This document shows, in pieces, positions 42,742 through 49,855 of a DNA stretch of 64,000 nt. The stretch's first letter is position 1, and each line of letters starts with the position of its first letter. A model generated the notes under the pieces. The model saw nothing but the letters and a program-made list of their open reading frames with translations. It was not told the DNA's origin and ran no database searches. The stretch lies in assembly GCF_016862995.1 (NCBI RefSeq), contig NZ_BOOA01000035.1, positions 26,077-90,076 of the forward strand, written 5' to 3'. The stretch is from Acrocarpospora phusangensis. GTDB lineage: Bacteria > Actinomycetota > Actinomycetes > Streptosporangiales > Streptosporangiaceae. The position numbers and the translations under genes were made by a program.

Positions 42742-43187
42742 CGTGGACAACCCCGACGCAGGCCTCCAACTGGACACGGAAGGCGCTCGACCAAGAGGAC
42801 TTGGACGCCGCCTACCCGGTCATCGAGATCGAGTCCGGCGTCACCCTCGAAGCGGCGCCGGGTCTGAAGCCGCGCGACCTTCGGCTGCTGAAGTACGCGG
42901 AGGCGTACCAGGCGGCGTGGATGGCCGCGCAGGTGGACGTGGCCACACGGATGGACGTCGACCAGGTGGTGCAGGACGGCATCCAATACAGCAAGGGCGA
43001 CCCGGACGCGCACGTCCTTGCCCCGTTGGCGGCTCGGTGCCTACGCAAGCTCTCGTGGAGGCGATCGCGCTCCACACAGGCGCTCACGCCCGCCCAGGCG
43101 GCGGCCCGCAGGGGCGTCATGCCTCCGGGGACCGTGGACGGCACTGAGGAGTGGCTGGACGACCAGCAGCTGTGGGAGCCGCTGTGA
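42738..43187 (+). CDS. Head-tail adaptor-like protein (149 aa)
   Basis: ATGA overlap. Helical with KALDQEDLDAAYPVIEIESG, YAEAYQAAWMAAQVDVATRM and LAPLAARCLRKLSWRRSRS. In the position of the first connector after the capsid genes (gp15/gp6-like). The call rests mainly on gene order and helical composition. Confidence 0.55.
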   Translation: MTWTTPTQASNWTRKALDQEDLDAAYPVIEIESGVTLEAAPGLKPRDLRLLKYAEAYQAAWMAAQVDVATRMDVDQVVQDGIQYSKGDPDAHVLAPLAARCLRKLSWRRSRSTQALTPAQAAARRGVMPPGTVDGTEEWLDDQQLWEPL

Positions 43188-43528
43188 GCGGGTTCCTGCC
43201 GACCACCACCGTGGCCGTGCTGCGCGGCGAGACGACGGACGAGTACGGCGACGTCGTCGACTCAGACGCGCCCGTGAAAGGTCACGTCCCGATCTCCCTC
43301 AGCGAGCGCGACAAGCGGGTGTGGGTGCCGGCCGAGAACCGGACCACCGTCGTACGGCAGATCACGGGGCGAGCCCGGCCGAACGCGGACATCCGCGAGG
43401 GCGACCGCTTGCGCGACGAGGGCGACCAGTCGATCTACCTGGTTGAAGGGGTCTCCCGCCCGCAGTCGCCCATCGGGGCGGCTGACGTACGGCTGACCCT
43501 CAGGCGGGTCGACGACCAGCCCCGGTAG
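43184..43528 (+). CDS. Head-tail connector / stopper-like protein (114 aa)
   Basis: GTG overlaps the upstream TGA. Small beta-barrel pattern (TTVAVLRGETTDEYGDVVDS, VKGHVPISLSERDKRVWVP, IYLVEGVSRPQSPIGAADV) as in phage stopper proteins. Context supports it: adaptor, stopper, gp10-like, tail terminator, major tail protein in order. Confidence 0.6.
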   Translation: MSGFLPTTTVAVLRGETTDEYGDVVDSDAPVKGHVPISLSERDKRVWVPAENRTTVVRQITGRARPNADIREGDRLRDEGDQSIYLVEGVSRPQSPIGAADVRLTLRRVDDQPR

Positions 43529-43573
43529 ACGGGGAGACGGCCCGCAGCCCTGGACGTAGAGGAGGGGGCGGGC

Positions 43574-43939
43574 ATGGCGGTAGTCGTCGTGTTGGCGCCA
43601 GGCTGGCAAGCCAAGCTGCGCCCCTACGTGTCCCGCTTCATGGACGATCTCGCCTCCGACATCGCGGCGGACGCCCGCCGGTACGCCCCTATCGACACCG
43701 GCCGCCTGGTCGAGTCCATCCGAGTGCACAGGCGCGGCGCCTACACCCGCCGGATCCACGCCCACGCGCCCTACGCCGCCTGGGTGGAGTACGGAACCGC
43801 GCCCCACATCATCCGGCCGAACTCGAAGAAGGCGCTCCACTGGCCGACCGCGCGCCACCCGGTCGCCGTCGTCCACCACCCGGGCACCCGGGCACAGCCC
43901 TACCTGCGGCCGGCCGTCTACCAGAGGCGGACGCCGTGA
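43574..43939 (+). CDS. HK97 gp10-like tail component (121 aa)
   Basis: ATG with GAGGAGG upstream. The family pattern is clear: APIDTGRLVESIRVHRR, YAAWVEYGTAPHIIRP and a C-terminal HPGTRAQPYLRPA. These proteins act in tail completion at the head-tail joint. 45 bases between this and the previous gene carry only the ribosome site. Confidence 0.8.
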   Translation: MAVVVVLAPGWQAKLRPYVSRFMDDLASDIAADARRYAPIDTGRLVESIRVHRRGAYTRRIHAHAPYAAWVEYGTAPHIIRPNSKKALHWPTARHPVAVVHHPGTRAQPYLRPAVYQRRTP

Positions 43940-44391
43940 CCTTGCGCCCCCATTCCGAACTGGTCGCCGTCGCCTGGCTCCGGGACGTCCCCGGCGTCCC
44001 GGACGGAGCGGTCGGCACCACGCTGCCAGGCGACGCCTCGAAGTGGCCGGACGGGTTCCTGCAGGTGTCCGTGGTCGGCGGCGACAAGGACCGCGACATC
44101 CCCGTGCACAAGCCTGTCCTGCAGATCGACGCCTGGTACGCCAACCAGGGATCGAAGCCCTCGTGGGGCCGGGCCAACCAGCTGCTGGAGATGGTCGCCG
44201 CCCACTGCTGGTCGGACAGAGTCGGGGAACCCTCCCCGTCTCAGCGGCCGGTCACCCTCCCGTCCGGCTACCAGGGCGCGCGGGTGCAGGCCGCGATGGC
44301 ACTCACCGATCCGCGCCGGGTGCCAGCCGACGAGGCCAGGTACGCCCACTACGAGATGGACCTTGCCCTGCACTGGGTGGCGATCCCATGA
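43936..44391 (+). CDS. Tail terminator-like protein (151 aa)
   Basis: GTG overlaps the upstream TGA. Alpha/beta pattern (ELVAVAWLRDVPGVPDGAVG, PVLQIDAWYANQGSKPSWGR, YEMDLALHWVAIP) and position just before the tail tube genes match tail terminators (gpU-like). Role inferred from order and fold pattern. Confidence 0.65.
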   Translation: MTLRPHSELVAVAWLRDVPGVPDGAVGTTLPGDASKWPDGFLQVSVVGGDKDRDIPVHKPVLQIDAWYANQGSKPSWGRANQLLEMVAAHCWSDRVGEPSPSQRPVTLPSGYQGARVQAAMALTDPRRVPADEARYAHYEMDLALHWVAIP

Positions 44392-44597
44392 GGTACGCGA
44401 TCAAGGGCGAAATGTCGGGCGAACTGCTCACCTTCGGCGGCCAGGTCCTCGTGCACGACAACCGCGGCGAGCTGGAGTACCTGCTCCCCGGCGCCCGCGT
44501 CGTCCCCTACGACGGCGACCTGCCGACCTTGCCCATCCGCGACCACCCGTCCATGGCCTCCGTTCAGTGGCCGCTCCGAAGGGAGGACTTCCGGTGA
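44388..44597 (+). CDS. Hypothetical small protein (69 aa)
   Basis: ATGA overlap. Beta-rich start (YAIKGEMSGELLTFGGQVL), then a Pro-rich tail. Lies between the tail terminator and major tail protein genes; unknown. Confidence 0.55.
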   Translation: MRYAIKGEMSGELLTFGGQVLVHDNRGELEYLLPGARVVPYDGDLPTLPIRDHPSMASVQWPLRREDFR

Positions 44598-44776
44598 AGG
44601 TCCGGACCACGATCCGCCCCGACCAGGAACTCGACGTCGATGAGGCCGAATACACCGACCTCCAGCGCCAGGGCCTGCTGCTCCCCGGAATCCATGCGGA
44701 GCAATTCGACATCGCTGAGCAGGTCGCCAGCGAGGCGGCCAAGCCGAAGTCCGCCAGCAAGAAGGAGGCCGAGTAA
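44594..44776 (+). CDS. Hypothetical small protein (60 aa)
   Basis: GTG overlaps the upstream TGA; GGGAGG lies 9 nt before it. KVRTTIRPDQELDVDEAEYT followed by a Lys/Ala-rich tail. Short proteins of this form often precede the major tail protein gene in actinophages. TAATG junction with the next gene. Confidence 0.55.
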   Translation: MKVRTTIRPDQELDVDEAEYTDLQRQGLLLPGIHAEQFDIAEQVASEAAKPKSASKKEAE

Positions 44777-45351
44777 TGGCCGTCACCGCAACGAACCTGA
44801 TCCAGGGCCCCGGAGTCCTCTACTCCGGCGTGTTCGGCGCCACCGAACCTACCGACGCTCAGGTCAACACCACGCCGGCCACCTCCGCGTGGACGGACAC
44901 GGGCGGCACCAAGGACGGGCTCAAGCTGGTCCACAACCAGGAGTTCGCCGAACTGACGGTGGACCAGATCGTGGACGTCATCGCCCGTCGGCTGACCAAG
45001 CGCGAGCTCACCCTGGAGACGAACCTGGCCGAGCCCACACTGGCGAACCTGGCGCTGGCGACCAACAATGCCGCTCCGACCGCTTCGGCGTCGTACGCCT
45101 TCCTGGAGCCCGCCAACGACAACTCGGCGACCCAGCTGACCTACAAGGCGCTCATCGTCGATGGCTACGCGCCGCAGGACGCGAACGGCACCACGATGCG
45201 CCGCCGGGTGATCGTCCGTAAGGGGTTGTCCACCGACAACGTCGAATACGCCTACGGCAAGGGCGACCAGACCGTTTTCAAGGTCAAGTGGAGTGCGCAC
45301 TTCGTGAGCAGCTCCATCCGGCCCTTCCGCATCATCGACCAGACCGCGTAG
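44776..45351 (+). CDS. Major tail (tube) protein (191 aa)
   Basis: Beta-rich sequence typical of siphovirus tube proteins: NLIQGPGVLYSGVFGATEPT, WTDTGGTKDGLKLVHNQEFA, ELTVDQIVDVIARRLTKREL and a long RRVIVRKGLSTDNVEYAYGK loop. It stacks into the tail tube around the tape measure. Followed at 9 nt by the tail chaperone gene, the canonical order. Confidence 0.8.
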   Translation: MAVTATNLIQGPGVLYSGVFGATEPTDAQVNTTPATSAWTDTGGTKDGLKLVHNQEFAELTVDQIVDVIARRLTKRELTLETNLAEPTLANLALATNNAAPTASASYAFLEPANDNSATQLTYKALIVDGYAPQDANGTTMRRRVIVRKGLSTDNVEYAYGKGDQTVFKVKWSAHFVSSSIRPFRIIDQTA

Positions 45352-45359
45352 GAGTCCGG

Positions 45360-45746
45360 ATGCCCGCCCCAAAGAAGCGATCCACTCGCGCGGTCCGCTC
45401 GATCCGGCGCGACGACGAACCGATGGTCGTCCATTTCAAAACCCGGGCCGAACCGGCCGAGGTCGAGACCGAGCCGTTGTTCTACATCGACGACGTTGAG
45501 TACCGCATCCCCGTAAAGCTGCCAGTGAACCTCGGGCTCCGGTACCTGCGTTTGATCCGCCAGCAGGGCCGAGATCTCGCGGCCGACTGGCTACTGGAGC
45601 AGGTCCTCAGCGAGGAAGGGTACGAGGCCCTGGCGAACCAGGACTTCGATGACGACGAGGAGCAGTTCGAGCACCTGTTCCAGATCATCGAGCGCCGCGC
45701 GCTTGGCCAGAAGGAGGGCGCGGCGGGAAACCGTCGGAGCGGGTAG
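45360..45746 (+). CDS. Tail assembly chaperone G (128 aa, unshifted product)
   Basis: ATG with GGAG 5-7 nt upstream. A basic N-terminus, then a helical, acidic domain (LPVNLGLRYLRLIRQQGRDL, EGYEALANQDFDDDEEQFEH). It ends at TAG 45744-45746, 13 nt after the slippery site. With the shifted product it coats the tape measure during tail assembly and is absent from virions in related phages. Confidence 0.8.
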   Translation: MPAPKKRSTRAVRSIRRDDEPMVVHFKTRAEPAEVETEPLFYIDDVEYRIPVKLPVNLGLRYLRLIRQQGRDLAADWLLEQVLSEEGYEALANQDFDDDEEQFEHLFQIIERRALGQKEGAAGNRRSG

Positions 45747-46066
45747 TAGAGGTCGCCTGGGTCCTCGATCACCTCCTGGATCTCGAAGCCGATTTCCTGG
45801 CCTTCTACCGGATCGGCCCAGGCTGCCCGCTCTCCATCGACGACCTGGACGGGGCGACCTTCTTCTCTCTCGCTGTCCGCACGCCCGCATACGGAGGGGT
45901 GATGGCTGCGCGCATCGCCGAGCAACAGCAGACTGCCGCGCCCTCGCAGCCAACTGCCCAGGCCGGTGATCAGGTGCGGGAGCTGCCGTCCACGCGCGCG
46001 GTGCTGCTGAGCGAGTTCGGCGACCTGGTCGAGCACGTCCAGGTCCCGGGGGTGCCGGGTGCCTGA
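45360..46066 (+). CDS. Tail assembly chaperone GT, -1 frameshift product (235 aa)
   Basis: The G frame continues after a -1 slip at 45725-45731 into a second frame with natural protein sequence, 111 codons long (PSERVVEVAWVLDHLLDLEA, DDLDGATFFSLAVRTPAYGG, RELPSTRAVLLSEFG), ending at TGA 46064-46066. The T part has no ribosome site or start codon of its own just after the slip. The end overlaps the tape measure start by 8 nt. This is the conserved G/GT arrangement of long-tailed phages. Confidence 0.85.
45725..45731 (+). promoter_or_regulatory. Slippery heptamer GGGAAAC for -1 frameshift
   Basis: G GGA AAC is in the required phase (codons GGA at 45726 and AAC at 45729 of the G frame) and fits X XXY YYZ. 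Lambda uses GGGAAAG in the same place. The G stop lies 13 nt downstream. The following sequence can fold locally but no clear pseudoknot was identified. Confidence 0.85.
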
Positions 46067-48656
46067 AGGGTTCAAGATCGCCGATGCTTTTGTCGATATC
46101 CACGCGCGCGGCCACGACCGCGTCGGGCGTGAAGTCCGCGACGAGATCCGCGGCGACCGCAGCTTCGAACAGGCCGGGCGGACCGCCGGGGCCGACTTCG
46201 GGACCGGCTTCAATCGGTCGGTCGAAGGGCGGCTTCGCGACGCCAGAAGCCGGTTCACAACTGCGGGCCGTGAAAGCGGAGAGGAGTTCGGCCGAGGGCT
46301 CGGCGACGGCATCGACCGTGACAGGGGTGGGCTACTCGGCAGGATCGGCGACCTAGGCACCTCGCTTGGCCAGCGCCTCTTCAAGAACATCCGTGGCTCA
46401 GCAGGTGACATCGGCTCCTCCATCGGCGGCGCCGTGCTCGACGGCCTCAAGCTGGGCGGGATAGCCGTCGGAATCACCGCCATCGGCAGCTCGGCGGCGG
46501 CGTCGGTCGGGTTCGTCACCAGCTTCGTGGCCGCGCTCATGCCCCTCCTGGGCATCACGGCCGCCTTGCCCGGCCTGGCGTTGACCGCCGCCGCGGCCTT
46601 CGGCGTCTGGAAGCTGGCGACGGGCGGCCTCGGCGAGGCGATGGCCGCGGCCCGCTCCGGCAACGTCGAGGCGCTGGCCGCCGCGATGAGCAAGCTGTCG
46701 GACGGTGGCCGGGCGTTCATCAGCGAGTTCGACCGGCTGCTGCCCAGGTGGCAGGAGTTCAAAGCCTCAGCCCAGGACGCCTTCCTGGCCCCGCTCTTGG
46801 GTCAGATGGACCGCTGGTACTCCCAGATCACCGCGCTCCATCCGGCCATAGGCGGGCTGGCCGGGGAGTTCGGCATCCTCACCCGCCGGTTCATGGACTT
46901 CGTCACCAGCGGCCGTTCCCTCGACCGGATCAAGGCGCTGTTGGGCGACACGCGGACCCTGGTCGCCGCGGTCTCGGCGGCCATGGTGCCGCTCCTGGCC
47001 GGCTTCCTGGATCTGGGGACGGTCGGCTCCTCCTGGCTGGCCTCCCTCGCTCCCGGACTGCAGGAGGTGCTGACCAAGTTCGGTCAGTGGATGTCCGAGG
47101 TGTCCGCCTCCGGTCAGGCATGGGCGTGGATGGACGGCGCGCTCAAGGTCTTGAAGCAGCTGTGGGCCATCGGCGGAGACCTGATCGGCATCTTCGGCGG
47201 GATCTTCGACGCGGCCAACTCGGCAGGGACCGGGGTCTTGGGGGTTTTCGGCCAGCTCTTGGCCGGGGCCAACGAATGGGTCAACTCGGCTCGCGGCCAG
47301 GAAGTCCTCGTCAAGATCTTCCGGTCGCTTCACGAGATCGGAAGCGCCCTCCTTCCGGTCTTCGGCGCGCTGGCCGACGTGGCCGCCCTCGTGGCACCCC
47401 ACATCGCCTCCGTGGCCACCACCCTCGGGCCCGGACTGGAGGCGGGGGTCCGCGCGATCGGCGCCGCCCTCAACGCCATGGGCCCCGGACTGGTGTCGCT
47501 GGCGGACGGCTTCTCGAAGGCCTTCGCCGACCCGGTCCTGGCCGCCGGGCTGCTGGCTCTCGGTCAGGCGATCGGCGACATCCTGTTCCAGGTCTCGCCG
47601 CTCCTGCCGCTGGTGGCCCAGCTCGCGGGGGCCTTCCTGAGCGCCCTCGCACCCGCCCTGCCGCCCCTTGTTGGTGCCGTGGTGCGCCTGGCCGAGGTGC
47701 TGGGTCAGCAGCTGATCCGCGTCCTCAACGAGATGGCCCCCTATCTGCCGGATCTCGAGATGGCCGTCGGTGAGCTGGTCATAGCTCTGGTGCCCCTGAT
47801 CCCGTCGCTGATGAACCTGGTGATCGCCGCCCTGCCCCTGATCCCCGTGGTGACGGACCTGATCCGGCTGTTCACGATCGTGGTCCAGATGGTGTTGCCG
47901 CAGCTCACCAGGCAGATCGACGCCACCGCTCAGGGCATTTACGACTTCAGCAAGATCATATCCACGGTGGTCGGCTGGGTGGTCGACGCCTTCCAGTGGC
48001 TGTACGACACCCTGGTCGGCCACTCGATCATCCCCGACCTGGTGAACGGGATCGTCCGCTGGATCTCGTCCCTTCCGTCCCGTTTTGTCGAGTTCTTTGG
48101 CCGGGCCAAGGACTGGGCCGTCACCAAGATGCAGGAGCTGCTGAACTGGCTGCGCGGCCTGCCGGCCGCCATCCTCTCCGCCATCGGCAACATCGGAAGC
48201 CTGATGACAGGAGCGGGACGAAGCCTGGTCGAGGGCTTCTGGAACGGCATCCTGTCGATGTGGAACTGGGTGGTTGACCAGTGGAACCGCATGGTGGGCG
48301 GCCTGGTCGACGCCGCCAAGCGCATCCTCGGCATCGCCTCTCCCGCCAAGCGGCTGGCCGACGAGGTCGGCGCCCCCGTTTCCCAGGGCGTCGCCGTCGG
48401 CATCCTCAAGGACAGCCACCTCGTCCGGTCCGCCGCCCAGCAGATGGCCGAAGAAGCCGTCATTGGCAGCGAGGCTGCCATCGGCGCACCCGGCATGGCG
48501 AGCCCCAGCACGGTCGGCCAGGGCGGACTCAGCATCGCCAACCTGCACCTGCACCTGCAGGGCATCCTCGACCTGCGCAGCCCGGACGCGGGCACCCGCA
48601 GATTCCTGCTCGAACTGCGCGACCTGCTGCGCCGCCTGGAGGCTGATTACGCGTGA
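46059..48656 (+). CDS. Tape measure protein (865 aa)
   Basis: Longest tail gene, directly after the chaperones. A charged N-terminus (FKIADAFVDIHARGHDRVGR), long hydrophobic runs (LKLGGIAVGITAIGSSAAAS, LMPLLGITAALPGLALTAAA) and many Ala/Gly/Leu-rich helices are typical. Near the C-terminus LGIASPAKRLADEVGAPVSQ is the usual phage tail 'SPSK-like' segment. The protein sets tail length; at about 0.15 nm per residue 865 residues would give a tail near 130 nm. GTG start. Confidence 0.92.
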   Translation: MPEGFKIADAFVDIHARGHDRVGREVRDEIRGDRSFEQAGRTAGADFGTGFNRSVEGRLRDARSRFTTAGRESGEEFGRGLGDGIDRDRGGLLGRIGDLGTSLGQRLFKNIRGSAGDIGSSIGGAVLDGLKLGGIAVGITAIGSSAAASVGFVTSFVAALMPLLGITAALPGLALTAAAAFGVWKLATGGLGEAMAAARSGNVEALAAAMSKLSDGGRAFISEFDRLLPRWQEFKASAQDAFLAPLLGQMDRWYSQITALHPAIGGLAGEFGILTRRFMDFVTSGRSLDRIKALLGDTRTLVAAVSAAMVPLLAGFLDLGTVGSSWLASLAPGLQEVLTKFGQWMSEVSASGQAWAWMDGALKVLKQLWAIGGDLIGIFGGIFDAANSAGTGVLGVFGQLLAGANEWVNSARGQEVLVKIFRSLHEIGSALLPVFGALADVAALVAPHIASVATTLGPGLEAGVRAIGAALNAMGPGLVSLADGFSKAFADPVLAAGLLALGQAIGDILFQVSPLLPLVAQLAGAFLSALAPALPPLVGAVVRLAEVLGQQLIRVLNEMAPYLPDLEMAVGELVIALVPLIPSLMNLVIAALPLIPVVTDLIRLFTIVVQMVLPQLTRQIDATAQGIYDFSKIISTVVGWVVDAFQWLYDTLVGHSIIPDLVNGIVRWISSLPSRFVEFFGRAKDWAVTKMQELLNWLRGLPAAILSAIGNIGSLMTGAGRSLVEGFWNGILSMWNWVVDQWNRMVGGLVDAAKRILGIASPAKRLADEVGAPVSQGVAVGILKDSHLVRSAAQQMAEEAVIGSEAAIGAPGMASPSTVGQGGLSIANLHLHLQGILDLRSPDAGTRRFLLELRDLLRRLEADYA

Positions 48657-49855
48657 GCTGGGGAACCGTCAGCATCGGCCGGATGACCCTCCGAGAAACG
48701 GTCACTGCGGAGGAGAGCGTGCACGCCACCACGGGGGAGCGCACCGTGCGCCTGGCCGGACAGGAGTCCGCCCCGCCCCTGACCGAGGATCAGCTGCTGG
48801 ACCGCCATGCGGGCCTGCTCGGTTTGCACGGTGCCCTCGTCCAGGCCACCTTCACCGACAAGTCCAGCCTGGACGGGTTCTACGGGGTGACGGACGCGAG
48901 CGCCCAGCTGGTCGACCACCAGGGCGAGATGCAGGCGTGTACGTGGACGCTCTCGCTCCGCCGCATTGGGTCGCTCGGTGAAGCGGACCTCGAATCCCGG
49001 CTGACCGGCATCCGGCGGGCCAACGACTTCGCCCTGTCCGGCGAGTCCTGGCATGCGCCGGCGATCGGCCACCAGGCGTACTACACGGGCTCCTCGGTGG
49101 CGTCGTCGATGACCCGCTCGACCGCGGACGGCACCATCACCGTGTACCGGTCGCTGGCGGCCGGAGCCAACCCGCGCTGGGCCTGCCCTCCCGCCTCCTA
49201 CCTGCTCGGCCGCGCCCGGTTCATCTCCGGCAGCCTGGAGAAGACGGGCACCAACCAGCCGCTGCCCACCACCGGGTGGGAGCTGTCCAACGGCCTGGTG
49301 AGGGTGACGCCCGGCGGGTCGGGGACGATCGTCGTGGCGGCCTGGGGCGGCTCTGCGTGGGAAACGAAGAACTGGTCAATCTCCGACGGCACGACCATCA
49401 CCGCCTGGGACGGGCTGTCTCTGCTGCGCAACGACGTCGAGCACGTCATCGTCCGCCTGGTCCGAGAGCAGGGTCCTGGAGAGGCCGGGCGGATCGTGCT
49501 CGACCTCGGCCTGCGGCGCGGCTCGCGGTTCGTCGAGGGCTACCTGCAGCGCTCCGCCTCGGCCACCCTGAGCGCGTTCCTCACCGCCAGCGAGACGACC
49601 ACGAACAACGCCGCGTCCGGGTATGTGGTGGCCACCAGCAACGACGCCGACGGCAACCGGTACACCGCGGGAAGCGCGCGGTCGTTCACCAACCACGCCA
49701 ACGGCGGCGTGTCTAAGGCGGCCGTGACTGCGCTGGACTTCTACCTCGGCGTCGTCTTCAACGGCGGCTCTGCGGTCTCCGGGGACGCGGCCACGGACCT
49801 GCGCAACCAGTACATCGGGGCGTTGCCTGAGGTGACGGCGGGGGTGCGGCGATGA
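48653..49855 (+). CDS. Distal / minor tail protein (400 aa)
   Basis: GTG overlaps the tape measure stop. Place and beta-rich content (WGTVSIGRMTLRETVTAEES, TWTLSLRRIGSLGEADLES, SGTIVVAAWGGSAWETKNWS) fit the distal tail protein that joins tube and baseplate. No catalytic motif. It overlaps the next tail gene by 4 nt. Confidence 0.7.
   Translation: MSWGTVSIGRMTLRETVTAEESVHATTGERTVRLAGQESAPPLTEDQLLDRHAGLLGLHGALVQATFTDKSSLDGFYGVTDASAQLVDHQGEMQACTWTLSLRRIGSLGEADLESRLTGIRRANDFALSGESWHAPAIGHQAYYTGSSVASSMTRSTADGTITVYRSLAAGANPRWACPPASYLLGRARFISGSLEKTGTNQPLPTTGWELSNGLVRVTPGGSGTIVVAAWGGSAWETKNWSISDGTTITAWDGLSLLRNDVEHVIVRLVREQGPGEAGRIVLDLGLRRGSRFVEGYLQRSASATLSAFLTASETTTNNAASGYVVATSNDADGNRYTAGSARSFTNHANGGVSKAAVTALDFYLGVVFNGGSAVSGDAATDLRNQYIGALPEVTAGVRR

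Noticed and set aside
46767..48554. 595-codon minus-strand open frame
   Set aside because: Antisense of the tape measure gene; His/Gln/Asp-rich artefact composition of high-GC shadows.
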